Under the pieces are notes generated by a model. The model was not told where the DNA came from. It did not search any database and saw only the letters and a program-made list of their open reading frames with translations. Source: Aquila chrysaetos chrysaetos (lineage: Eukaryota; Chordata; Aves; Accipitriformes; Accipitridae). Taken from it: a DNA stretch of 64,000 nucleotides. The stretch covers positions 11,906,698 to 11,970,697 of the forward strand of contig NC_044024.1 of the NCBI RefSeq assembly GCF_900496995.4, in the 5' to 3' direction. This document shows, in pieces, positions 1-29,807 of the stretch (position 1 is the first letter of the stretch; every line of letters starts with the position of its first letter). The position numbers were made by a program, and so were the translations under genes.

Positions 1-571
1 GTTTGATTGGCAGCTCTCCATCCACAGCAGGAGATTGTTCCTCCTACCCACTTGTCTAGACAGTAAGCAGATGGTGGAGCGCCTTAACACCCATCAGTGC
101 TATATCCTGCTGCTCTCTTCTTTGTATCCCCCTTTATAACCCAGTACAAATTGTGCTCCCACAGCATACACCAGGGCCTGGCAGAACCCATGCTGATCTG
201 CCCATACCCACGGGCTGGGCGATCTTGGAAAGCCCCAAGAGATCCCCATTAGCACCACTCACTCGTCTGACATGTCAGAAAAGGCAGATTTCCACCAACC
301 CATTGTGGCCGCTGAGCTCCAATAGCCCCAGGACAGAGGGAGGAGGAGGGTAACTGCACCAATGCAAGGTGAAGGCAGTGGGCAATGTGGCTGCCTGCAC
401 CCAAAACAGCCCTTCCTGCACCCCACTTGTGAGGGATCTCCTGGAGATGGGATTTTCCCATGCCTGGAGTTTGGCTTGTGAGCAGGGAATCTAACCGTAA
501 TGGGCAGGGATGGCAGTGTCAGATCCACTCCCCTCTCACAGGGCGTTGGGGTAACAACCAAGACAACTTAC
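1..571 (-). other. Part of intron 1 of the AIPL1-like gene
   Basis: This stretch follows the splice donor of the AIPL1-like first exon and should be its first intron. I looked on the minus strand for the expected second exon (FKBP-like domain residues after the first 32) and did not see it, so it should lie beyond the left edge. Nothing else is recognisable here. Confidence 0.5.
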
Positions 572-667
572 CTTGCTCCCATCCTGCAACTTCGGCAGCT
601 CCCCTTGGCCTCCATGCAGAATCTTCTTTTTGACCCCTTCCACATTCAGCAAGTATGTTTCCTCCAT
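572..667 (-). CDS. AIPL1-family co-chaperone, exon 1 only (gene runs off the left edge)
   Basis: The minus-strand ATG at 667 opens a 32-codon exon that ends in a clean AAG|GTAAG donor at 572/571. The peptide contains [20 protein letters not shown]. From memory this is nearly the N-terminus of human AIPL1 ([15 protein letters not shown] then GELP), and human AIPL1 exon 1 is also 32 codons with a phase-0 boundary. AIP and AIPL1 have an N-terminal FKBP-like domain followed by TPR repeats. AIPL1 is a photoreceptor co-chaperone for phosphodiesterase 6; AIP is an HSP90 co-chaperone for the aryl hydrocarbon receptor. The start MEET differs from human AIPL1 (MDAA). It could be AIPL1 itself or a second paralog sometimes called AIPL2; one exon cannot decide. 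Human AIPL1 is on 17p, so its position beside TAF7L is unlike human. Confidence 0.85.
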
Positions 668-1244
668 GGCTGCTCCTGCCAGCCCCCCAGAGCAGGTCAC
701 AGGTACGTGCACACAGGCACACTCTGGCCCTTCCTAAGCTCCGCGTCTTCCTCAGGGTATCTCCCTTTCTTGTCTATCTGGCCACACATGTCATGTCCCA
801 GGGCTGCTGCTGGCCTTTTGCTTTGTGTGCTGGGGGCAGAGCTTGGAAGCTTTCTCCCCTTTCCCTGCCCTTCGGGTTGTGAGAGGGGCACACCCTCACT
901 GAAGCCCACAGTGCCCTTTGTTGCATTCTGGAACTGCCTTTCTAATCCTCTTCCCACCCTGCCAGGTTAATCTGGGATTTGCCTGCCTAGTCTGTGAGGA
1001 ATTAAAGAAACTCCCTGATCAGGAGGGCGTTGTTCCTCCCACAGAGTGACAGCTCACAGGGTCCCCTTTGCACGCAGTCTCCCTCTGACCCAGCCCTGCA
1101 AGGAGCATTTCAGTGAAGGAGCCCAGCAATGCTGGTGCAAGCGCCAGCCCGGGGCTGTGTGTGGTCAGGCACAAGCTGGCAAGAGGCAGCGCTAGTCTGT
1201 GCTCCAGAGACCACAGAGGAACAGACCAGGGTTGGAAATGGTAC
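668..1244 (-). promoter_or_regulatory. Intergenic stretch between TAF7L and the AIPL1-like gene
   Basis: This interval of under 600 bp separates the TAF7L poly(A) signal from the start codon of the next gene on the same strand. It must hold the 5' UTR and core promoter of the AIPL1-like gene unless a noncoding exon lies in TAF7L. It is not a CpG island, unlike the promoters of TAF7L, TIMM8A, RPL36A, GLA and GLRA4 in this window, which would suit tissue-restricted expression. I did not identify a specific motif. Confidence 0.4.
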
Positions 1245-1250
1245 TTTATT
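1245..1250 (-). terminator. TAF7L poly(A) signal AATAAA
   Basis: TTTATT on the plus strand reads AATAAA on the minus strand, 375 bp past the TAF7L stop codon. It is the first canonical hexamer I noticed downstream and implies a 3' UTR of about 400 nt. Confidence 0.6.
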
Positions 1251-1624
1251 AAGTCTGGTTTGTAGAGACAGCATTCCTCAAACACAAGAACAAGCTCCTA
1301 CCAGGCCACAGCCCATCAAGTCCACAACTCAGTAAGATGCAGAAAGCTGTATGGCACTGTCCCAGGGAGAACTAAACCCCTCTGGGAGAATGGTGCTGAA
1401 CATTTACAGTAAATGCGTATGACTGCTCTCACAGGCATAGTCCAGTTCTTTAGCTGCAACAGCCAAGCCTAGCACAATGTATGTGAGAGCAAGTCTGGAC
1501 ATGTAGCCTCTAGCACTGCCCAGCAGCACACCTGGCTGCAGAAGGATGTTACTAGAGCAGACTTCAGCATGGCAGACAAACACTTCCAGCTCTGCTTGCA
1601 GGTACCAAGACCCAGGCTCACTCC

Positions 1625-4600
1625 TCACTTCTCCATGAGGGACTCCAGCTGCTCCTGCAGGGACGTCATCTGGGAACAGAGAGTGAGGTATTACAGTAAG
1701 GCATGGCTGGGACTCCTGGCAGCTCCAGCCCAAGCACTTCCGTGTCTGCAGATCTTCTACCTATGCCAGTGGCTGCTTTGCCTGTACATCACAGGGAGGC
1801 AGGCCTGGGCACCTCTGGGGCAGAACTCAGCGCTGCCCACAAGCTGAAGCGGCACAACAGGAACCTGGGAGTAGGAACCTTCTGCCTTGGTACCTGACTG
1901 AAGCTCAGCAGAGCTGCCCAGGCAGGAAATCAGCCAAGACCCTACACCTACTGCCTTTCTTGTACATGAGTGCTAGTGGGTTTCTGTGTCATGTTTTACC
2001 CCCATGCAGCAATCCTAGCAGCCTTGTACTGCTGACTAGATGTGTTTTGGCTCACTGTTCCTCCAGAAGGAAGGCTGCAATCAACCCCATTTCCCATACC
2101 TCCTTGTGCCTTAGGAAGCTCCATGCAACTACAGATACAACCACACCTGACCTGTAACACTGGAGTTCAAAGCAGCTGGTGCGGTACAAGACTCAGGAAA
2201 CTTTGTCAGATGCCAAGCCTAGAACGGTGTTGTGCCCCAGTGCTTCCCACTCCACTGTGGGAGCTTCCTCACCTGCTGCTTCTCACGCTCTTCCTGCTGC
2301 TTGAACTCATCCAGCACAGCCTGGAGACGGGTCTGCAGAAACAAACATGCCAGACCACAGTTACCAATGTGTTCTCAACTGAATGGGTGCTAGCACATGT
2401 CAAATGGTGCAGCAAGTCTCAAGCTGCACTGACAACCAGCCCGCTCATCTCCTGCAGTTTCATGGATTGTTTTGCCTCCGTGGGGAAATGCTGGAGTGTG
2501 TATGGTCACACCACAATTATTTTTAACCCAGCAGTCAAAGGCCCCTGTCTTTTCCAGGGCAGCAGCTGCATCAGTCTGCTGGATCTAATGGCAAACCCGT
2601 GCTAAGCAAAAGACTTGAAGAGGCGCCAGGAGAGCTCTCACCTTGAGGGCTAGGTTCTCCACTTTCATGATGAGATCTTCCTGGCGCTTCCTCCTGTCCT
2701 GGGTCTCCTGGAGTTTACTTTTCAGGTTGTCAATCTGCTTCTGGATACCCATGACTGGAAGAGAGAGTGAGCTCAGACCCAGAGCAACAGCAGAGCTGGG
2801 CAGCGCAGCCTGCCTGGCACCCTGGTGATTCTGCTGTGCTCTGCCACCCACTCACCTATCTGGTTGGACCCCTCATTCTCCTGTTGCTGCCCATCTGACT
2901 CATTCAGCTTGTCCTGCAGCTGCCTCTCCAAGTCCTCCTCAGTGTCCATGATGTTCAGGTCTTCATCGTCATGATGATCCCTCTCATCTTCATCTTCACT
3001 GCTGCTGCTGATGTCATTAAATATCTCCCGCAGTTCATCATGTTCTAGCGGGGTGCAAAAGGGAAGAGTTAAAACACAGCTAATGACCTCCTAGCACCCT
3101 TTGTCTGCCAGGGACCACATCAGTACAGGGTGCCTGTCTCAACGCCCTCTCCCCTTCACTCTGATTAGGGCTTACCCCAAAGGGAATGAGCCCAACCGAT
3201 TATTTAGTGGCTAGAAAGAAAAAAACCAGCCTTCCCCACTGCACCTGAGGAGCCATGGCCTTGCTTATGTCCCGACATCCCTGGGGAGGAGATGTCCAGG
3301 CTGGTGAGCGAACCATGGTTGTCTACTTCTTTTGTTTCATCTTCAGCAATGACTTCCCAGCCTAACAGCCAGAACAGATGAGTCAAGGGAAAAAGAAAAA
3401 TGCAGTACAACGAAAGAATGCTAAAAACTGCAGGAGATCACTGCCCCTCCAACAAGACTGGTCTTGCAGCTATGGATACCCAGGACGAACCACTCCAGCC
3501 CCTTTTTTTGATGACTTCTCCTCTGCTGTTACGCAAGTTCCTGCTCAGTACCACAGTACAGTCTGCAAGGAAGGTCACCATGAAGAAACAATGAACTTTG
3601 AACAAAGCAAAGATGAAGCTCCAAAACTTCAGTGCCTCTTGCGTGCTTATCTCCCAGTCTCTCACGCCCACACAAAGCTGAACTTGTCTCTCCTTTCCAC
3701 AACCCCCAGGCCACACATAGTGTCTTGTCCCCCCACTTGAGCTTTTTTTTTCTCCTAAAAGGATACGGACACTGACAGCTTCAGCATCTGTGCTCAGGAG
3801 ACGCTTCACCTCTTTTTCCACATCAGGAGACTCAATATACTGGGCCAGGGAGGGGAAAGAGAACAAAGACACTGTGAAATGCCTCATGCACACTGCTGGT
3901 GCTGGTCAACTCCAACCCTCCACCTCTGGACAGAGCCCTATTTCAAGCCTCTCTTCTCTTATGCTTTCTGCTCAGCCTTTGCTCGTGCTCACCCTAGAAG
4001 TAATTTATGCACCTCCAGAAAGCAATCCATCTTTTTTGTGCAGAGCTCCTTGGTGGGTTGTATGCTTTCACTTTTCTACTTATACCACTTATGAAATAAG
4101 ACTTTCCACATGTATTCAGAAGTCCTTGAGGTGCTGTTTCCTGATGGATGGTCAACTCGACTCCTCCCCATCTCACTCAAAAGAAGGTTTCATTTTTCAC
4201 TTTTAAATTAGCCAGGAATCTTAATGCAGTGACATCAAACCTCTCCTGTGGGCTAGAAGAAAGTCTCGAGTAATTTGTTTCCCAAATGTCACGGAAAATA
4301 GCACCCCATCCTGTTCTCAGAAACTGCAAAGAAGAGAAGAACAAGTCTTCCCAGCCTCACTGCGCTGCACCTCCCCAACACCTTGCCTGGCCTGTGCATA
4401 TGCACAGAGACAGTCTCTGAGCTCCATCTGTTGTCACTCCCCCAGCTGAAATGACAGTTATTCTATTTGTAGTGTTGCTTGTTGGGGAAGTGAACAGGCT
4501 ATGCATAGAGAGATTTCAGCTGGGAAAGTAGGAATGAGTGATGCCTCATTTCCATGTGAGTCCCCCTTTCTTCTCAGTGAGCAGGAAGAGATGCACTATG

Positions 4601-6819
4601 GCAAGGCAGCCACAGGAACAGAGTCCAGCAGTTCTCTGCACAGAGGATTTTGCCCTCAGGAGCACTTTGGAAAACATGGAGGAAGCACCCAAAGAAATGT
4701 TTAAATCTACTACCCTCTCTTCACCCTCATCTCAGGCAAGGCAACATGTGAAGCAATGTTAAGAAATTACATGTTTTCTGGACTAATAGACAGTTATAGC
4801 TCTAATGCCCCTGTCTTCCTATCTCTTGGTTATTGCATCTGCACCTGTGTGAGAAGCAACTCACCTTCTTCTTAGCTGTCTTCCGGAATCGTCTCTTTCG
4901 TACATTTTTCAGGGGAAGAGTGACTATGACAGAGGAAACAGATTGCATGTGTCAAGCAGATGGCTTAATGGGAGAGCTGCATGCCAAAAGGGAGAAGATC
5001 CCCTCAGGAACAGAGAGCGCTCTGAAAACAGAGCAGCAGCACCCCCAGGACATGGCAGTGGTGAGTGCCGTGCACAGCTGTGGGGACACTGGGGTGGTAG
5101 GATGGAGGGGTTTGGCACGGCCTCTACTCACTGCCATGATTCCAGATGAATTTCTTCTCTCTGTCCTTGTCCTTCTTCTTGTTTGCCTTGGGGTCAGTGC
5201 TCACAGTTTGCTCTTCCAAAGGCGGGTAGAGATCACCATCCACAGTGCAAACAAGCATCTGGAATCCCCGCATAAACACAAAGGGTGCTTATTGTAACGC
5301 AGGGACAAAAGGATGTGAAAGCTTTTCTGGAAAATGAACAATGACAGCCCACTGCATGTTGTGAGCCAAAAGGATTCATGGGCATGGGGTACAAGAAACA
5401 AAATGTTTCACACCCAGCTCAGTTCATATCTAAACACAGCAGCAGTTAAACTGTTACAAGGACAAGCACATTTCATGCTTCAGAAATGGGATTTCTAAAC
5501 ACTAAGCAGCGTGGGGAATTTTGAACTGCTAATATTGTGAGAATACAGAAACTGGCCATGTTATACTGGGTGTCCAGCTGTCAAAGTGTACAAGGGTTTT
5601 CCTGGAGAGGGGAAGAAGGAATTAAGCTATTGGGGCAGGCAAGAAGGACAGCCCATACCTGGCAAATATCTGCTGTCTTATAGAAGGTTTTCTTGTCAAT
5701 GGTTTTTAAGCTCTCGATGATGCAGGGCAGATCCACCAGCTTGGCTGCCAGCGGCACCCGGTCTACACGGACAATCCCGTGGCGCCCATCCGCTGCGGAA
5801 AGCCACAGGAGAGGTTAGTGCTGTTGCTAAACAGCTAAACTGAGCAATACCTTCATGGGCAGCAGAAATTTCAGGGGAAAACACATGCAAGTTGCACAGC
5901 TTCCCTTGTGGACAGTCAGAGGAGTTTTAAGATGCCCTGATCCTGCTCACTCACCATGTAGCTCAATGGTGAGCCTGTCCTTCAAGTTGACATTCCCAGA
6001 CTGTACCGCTCGCCGCACCGTGGAGGCATATTCCTGGGAAGGTTGGACAGACTTACATCAGGACTGGGTGTGCTTCCTCCGAGAATCACCGAAAGCTTCT
6101 GTCCAACCTACCCAGCTATAAACACCCCTGCCATCCCAATGCAGAAAAACAACTGCAAGAGCCGCAATGAAAACTGCACCCTCCTCCCAGTGTTAACCCT
6201 GTGGCTCTGCTATTCCCAGTGCCCTTCACAACCCCTGACACGATACAGCTGTGACAGTGGTGTGAGGCCTCCAACAGATACCCTGCCAGAGGACCACAGC
6301 TCTGGGGGAAGTTACGGCTCCCCTCACCAAGCTCTCATGGTCTCAGCAGGACACAGTCTCAGCTTTATGCTGACAAATAGCATAACAAATAGCATCAAGT
6401 GCACTGACAGCCACAGCAACTGAAGACCCAGCACTTGCTAAAGCTCTACCCTTACAGAAATTTCCTCCCTAATCCTCTAAATTGTCTTCCAAGCCTCCTG
6501 CTCTGTGTCACAGAAATGCCTCTCAAGAGGAAGCCGTGGAAAATCTGTTCAAATGAGTGGGAATGGGCTGCCCAAGGCCAAAAGCACCCAGCCTGCTTCC
6601 ATGTCCCTTGCCAGGTGCGCAGATTTCCCACAGACTTCACCCACCTTGCTAATACCTCTCCCAAGCGCCACGCTCGCCAAGCAAACTGGACTGAGCTGCA
6701 TGTAAAACGTGATGGCAGCCACCTTAGCTACACCAGACCAAACGGCCTCTTACCGGTGGCAGTCGGAGCACGAACTGGCTCTCCAGCTCATGCGGAGCAT
6801 CGTCCTTGCTCTTACTCAT
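1625..6819 (-). CDS. TAF7L: TFIID subunit TAF7 (TAF7L locus)
   Basis: Eleven coding exons on the minus strand: 6754-6819, 5955-6033, 5659-5792, 5132-5258, 4865-4923, 3767-3839, 3245-3361, 2856-3044, 2642-2754, 2273-2332, 1625-1669. They join in frame to 353 residues (human TAF7 is 349). The start reads [15 protein letters not shown], as in TAF7. The N-terminal TAFII55 domain fills roughly residues 12-180 and includes [15 protein letters not shown]. An acidic Ser/Asp/Glu stretch follows ([15 protein letters not shown]), then a C-terminal coiled coil containing [23 protein letters not shown]7 is a TFIID subunit that contacts TAF1 and restrains its acetyltransferase activity. Human TAF7 on 5q is an intronless retrocopy, so this multi-exon gene is positionally TAF7L but in sequence closer to TAF7. 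It shares a CpG-island promoter with the divergent NIPA2-like gene. Confidence 0.95.
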
Positions 6820-7218
6820 CCTTTCTTCTTCCGCGTGGAAAACGAGATACAATTACCTCGTCGCCAATTAGGCTCCTACCAGGTAACCCCAGCCCAACAC
6901 CCCCAGGGCCAGGCTCTCGCCCACCGGCGTCCCGCAAAGAGGCGGCGGCGGGGGGAGCCGGGGCCTTTCCGGGGCTGCGCTGCTGTCGGGAGGAGACACC
7001 CGGCAGGGCCTGTCCGGCGCCCGCGGGCAGCCCCACGCCCCGCCTCCCCCGGCTCCGCTCAGCGGCCCGCGGCGGAAGCGAGGCCCGGTACGCCGGCATA
7101 GGCTCCCCCCTCCTCCGCCCGCTCCGTTCCTCTCCGTTCCTCTCCTCTCCTCTCCGCCCGGCGCCGGGGGAAGGGTGCTGGCGGCGCACCGGAAGCGGCG
7201 GCCGGCGGCGGCGCTGCC
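6820..7218. promoter_or_regulatory. Bidirectional CpG-island promoter, TAF7L / NIPA2-like
   Basis: The TAF7L start codon (minus, 6819) and the NIPA2-like start codon (plus, 7219) are 399 bp apart and point away from each other. The interval is strongly GC- and CpG-rich. ETS-type motifs lie near both ends: GCGGAAG on the minus strand at 6828-6834 and CCGGAAG on the plus strand at 7189-7195. A pyrimidine-rich tract with repeated CTCCGTTC units lies at about 7121-7158. No TATA box is evident. A single shared housekeeping-type promoter is an inference from geometry and composition. Confidence 0.7.
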
Positions 7219-11051
<3,833 letters not shown>

Positions 11052-12712
11052 GGAAGCCTCTGTACTGCTAGCTTTATGCTCCCACTGCTGAGCAGCTCCA
11101 CTGCAAGGTTGAACATGCTGCCTCAGCCGCTGCTAGCTACTGCTGCACTAGCAGGAGCTGGCAGTTACCATCTACCTGCATGAGATGGGTGACCCGCAAC
11201 TGCCAGGAGGCCAGCAGGGACAGCAGCCTCCTATGGTTACAGACAGGAGCCCTGGGAACTGCCCAGTTCCTGGGATCCAGTGCCTCTTCACTGTTCTTTT
11301 ACTTGAAGAATTGATCCACCCTCGTCAGGACACAGGCTTCAGCTGCGCAGAGGCCCAGAGCACTAACACAGTGCTAACCCTTACTGAATGCGAAGACCAC
11401 GCGTTTGGGGAGGCCTCACAGCATTTTAAAAAAATATACTTAGAAGATTAACAGTCACAAAATAATCTAACGTAGTGCTAAGATTACACAGAGAGAAGAT
11501 GGATGTCTGGCTTTAAAGATGACATACACAGAATATTAATTCAAAAATTCCTCTGTCAAGTACTTGTTTTGCTCACTCTGCTAGAATTTATTTACAGATT
11601 CACATCCAAGAACAGAATACAGCCAAAACTGGAAAACTTCAGTGGTGCTGCCACATGCTGCTGTGGCTCTTACAGAGGGACCAGCCCCTTCACACAACAT
11701 CTGCAGTGCAGGTTGATGAAGGACCTGCTTACTGTATTCTATTAAAAACCGATTTGTTCAGTTACTGAGTAGCCAGTGATACATTTGTACCGAGAGCTGG
11801 GCCAGCGCTGAAAGGCGTGAAGGATTACAGGGGTAGAAAGAACCGTGCAGATGCTTGAGAGAAACTCAAGGTAGGGACAGGAGAGGGAATTGCTTACACT
11901 GGGAACAGGAGTGACCCAAGAGTCCTTAGCTATTGAGGTAAGTTTCTGAAAGGTAACAGCTGTGTCCTCACTTATGTAGTAAGGACTTAGGTCCTCACTT
12001 ATCTGCACAGCTCTGTTTAATACATCCTGAATTTGTTCCCAGGAAGGCTGCTGGCTACAAGCCACCCATGTTAGGAACTCACAGGCCCTGTCCAGCCACC
12101 CACAGCAAATGGACGTGTGCAGAACTGCTTTACCAGGTTCCTGTGTAAAGCTCCAAGCCACTGTCAGTGGGTCACTCCAGGCTTCCCAGAGCCACACTGT
12201 ACATAAACACTGCTGAAATGCTATGCTGCCTTTCCAGAGGGCGGATCAGTAGTTTGTTGTTTTTCCAGTTAGAAGCTCCTCTCTGTGTCCTGGGGGCAGA
12301 GCTCCAGAATACGCAGCCATAGGCCTCCCTCCAGTGATCTCCGCAGGTAAAGGTGCATGAGGTTATAAAGTAGCTGGTTACTTATCTCCTGCATTTAGTC
12401 TCTCTAAAGAAACTACGCCTTGACAGGGCAGCAGGAGCTGTTAACCCTTTGGTTAACCCTTTGGGGAAGAGGAAGAAAAGCCACAGCCTCTCACAGAAAC
12501 AAGTTTGATTTATGGGACCAAATTGAGCAACAAATCAGACTTCAGAGCAGGCCTTCTAGCCAGAAGACAATTATGCCCCCTCCCTACTAATTTTGCAATA
12601 AACAGGATCACTGGGAAGGAGGGGGAGTGACGAGAAGGCCAGATTTTCAATTCTCAGTGGTCATCCGCCTGAACAAAGGAGAATCTCATGTTAAAAATTG
12701 ACCCAGTTAATA
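11052..12712 (+). other. 3' UTR of NIPA2-like gene and spacer before TIMM8A
   Basis: Past the NIPA2-like stop codon there are two candidate plus-strand poly(A) hexamers: ATTAAA at 11741-11746 (3' UTR about 0.7 kb) and AATAAA at 12597-12602 (about 1.55 kb). The facing TIMM8A transcript probably ends near 12700, so the two genes converge with little or no spacer. An open minus-strand frame at about 11742-12197 was examined and not accepted as a gene. Confidence 0.5.
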
Positions 12713-12718
12713 TTTATT
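12713..12718 (-). terminator. Candidate TIMM8A poly(A) signal AATAAA
   Basis: TTTATT on the plus strand gives AATAAA on the minus strand, 663 bp beyond the TIMM8A stop codon. The plus-strand AATAAA of the convergent NIPA2-like gene lies only about 110 bp to the left. Confidence 0.45.
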
Positions 12719-13380
12719 ACATTGACCAGGGGAAAGCAGTTAATGGAGCAAGTCAGTATTGACAGAGTTGTGCTGCAATCTGAAAATTTGTCAGTTGGCC
12801 ACGTGAATGATTTACCTGTGGAAGCCTGAAAGTATTTTCCAGTAGTGAGACTGCCTGGGATGAACAGCGTGCCCAACAAGCTCTTCTTGCTAAGGGTACC
12901 TGTACCGGACTGCACAGCGATGGTACCTGCAGGGCTTGTTCGCATCCACCCAGGAGGGTTCATTTTGTGCAGCACCGTTTAAGGCAGTGGTCGCAGGCTG
13001 ACCTCGCCTAGAGCCGAGTGAGATTTGCGTCAGCGCTGGGAGCACCCCGACACGAGCATCGACACCCCTCCATTCAGCTGAGCGGGTGCATTCCAAACAC
13101 TCCCTGCGTAGCATTGGCAGCCCCGAAGTCCCAGTCCCAGCACAAAGACAGCTGCTGGCCTGCGGGGCCAGGGGCAGCACGTCACCCCCAGGAGGAGCGA
13201 CTGTGCCTCTGTCGTGGGCTCTCATCTGGCTGCAACTTCCCCGAGACTGGCATTTAATTAAATCCTAAACCCCAGAGCTCATCCTGGCTCACTTGGGTGT
13301 CACAGTGACCAGGAGCTGGCATGGCAGAGGGCCTGGCCTTGTGGGGGGCTGGCCGGTGTCCCCTGGGGCGCGGGTCCCGC

Positions 13381-14308
<928 letters not shown>

Positions 14309-14314
14309 TTTATT
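14309..14314 (-). terminator. BTK poly(A) signal AATAAA
   Basis: TTTATT on the plus strand reads AATAAA on the minus strand, 325 bp past the BTK stop codon. It sits at the upstream edge of the TIMM8A promoter island, so BTK transcription should end where TIMM8A begins. Confidence 0.65.
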
Positions 14315-14638
14315 GTGCACAGGCCCGGCCCGCCGCCGCCGCCTGCGGAACCCAGCGGGGCTGGTCGGCACCGGGGCCGGCCGGGGCCGCGGCTGTCAGG
14401 GGCCCCGCCTCTGTCCTTGGCTGTGAGGGATGCTGCCGGTGACGGGGGCTGCGGCGTGGCGGCCCCTCAGGCCTCTGCTTGCCCCGGGGTGTGGCCCGTG
14501 CCGTGTCCGTGACAGCGGTGCTGAGGTACCGTCCGGTGCGCAGGTCAGTCCCGGCGGGTAGTGGGGCAGCACCAGCCCAGTAGTAGCAGCCATCAGCACC
14601 AGGCAGGGGTCAGCGGGCTGGGCCGGCCCAGCCTAGGG

Positions 14639-26420
<11,782 letters not shown>

Positions 26421-26630
26421 CGAGCCCTCCCGCCTCTCTGGCCGGCCGGGGTCCCACCGTGCCCACTGCTCCGCGCCCGCCTGAGCGGCCCGGGCCGGCG
26501 GGTCGGGGTGGCTGTGGTGGCGGGGAGGCAGGGAGGCACGGAAGGACGGGGCCGGCCAACCCCACCCTTTCGGTTCCCCTTTTTTTGGTTTCTGACTCAA
26601 AAGCAGCAGCTGTGTTTCCTCCTGGAGGCA
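26421..26630 (-). promoter_or_regulatory. BTK: Candidate BTK noncoding exon 1 and promoter
   Basis: On the minus strand a strong splice donor, GGCTCG|GTGAGTGCGC, ends a possible exon at 26421. Just upstream are an ISRE/IRF-like element (GGAACCGAAA, inside 26565-26593) and a PU.1-type box (GGAGGAAA, 26615-26622). PU.1 is a known activator of mammalian BTK. No reading frame is needed because human BTK exon 1 is noncoding. The exon's 5' limit is unknown, and other donors in this GC-rich stretch are possible. Confidence 0.35.
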
Positions 26631-27065
26631 GCCAGGCCACCTCTGTGGGGCCGCCGGGGCTCCGGCCGCAGCCAGGGCCTGCCCTGCACGGAGGGGACAG
26701 AGGGCCTGGACACAGGGCCAGGGGTGCGGGGCCGGGACGCGGGGACCGGAGCGCAGGGCCGGGGCTGGGGCCGGCGTCCAGGCCGTGAGGTGGGCAGGGG
26801 GGAGCGCCACGTTCCCGCTGGCTGCCTGCCCCTGCTCCCCGCGTCCCACACCCTGCTCGTCCCACAGACCCCCTACCCCAGTGACCCCCTGGCACTCCCC
26901 CGCCGCGTAGCCCCCCCACACCCCCACTCCTCCGCAGGCCCCCAAGCCCCGCGCCCCCCGCCCCGCTCTCCTCCCACCGAGAGGGGGCGCTGCATGCCCA
27001 CTTCCTGACGGGGCCGCTGGCCCTCCCTGCACCCTTCCGCTCTCTATGGTCCCCCGCTCCCACCT

Positions 27066-27095
27066 GCTTCCGCTTCCGGGGTGCTCCTTCTCTTC
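27066..27095 (+). promoter_or_regulatory. RPL36A: RPL36A start region with ETS sites and 5'TOP tract
   Basis: CTCCTTCTCTTC at 27084-27095 is an uninterrupted pyrimidine run following a purine. It lies 18 bp before the start codon and fits a 5' terminal oligopyrimidine start site, as expected for a ribosomal protein mRNA under mTOR/LARP1 control. Two ETS cores (CTTCCG, GGAAG on the other strand) lie directly upstream at about 27067-27079. The exact start nucleotide is inferred. Confidence 0.6.
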
Positions 27096-27112
27096 GGGAG
27101 GCGGTCGCCAAT

Positions 27113-29772
<2,660 letters not shown>

Positions 29773-29801
29773 GCTCCATCCTACTTGTTGTTATGGACCA
29801 T

Positions 29802-29807
29802 AATAAA
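29802..29807 (+). terminator. RPL36A: RPL36A poly(A) signal AATAAA
   Basis: AATAAA lies 30 bp past the RPL36A stop codon and is followed by T/G-rich sequence, as expected for the short 3' UTR of a ribosomal protein gene. Confidence 0.85.

Noticed and set aside
11742-12197. Minus-strand open frame of about 150 codons between the NIPA2-like gene and TIMM8A
   Set aside because: Its amino-acid composition looks protein-like, but it has no ATG at the open-frame start (GTG), I recognise no family, and it lies in the likely 3' UTR zone of the convergent pair. A homology search would decide.
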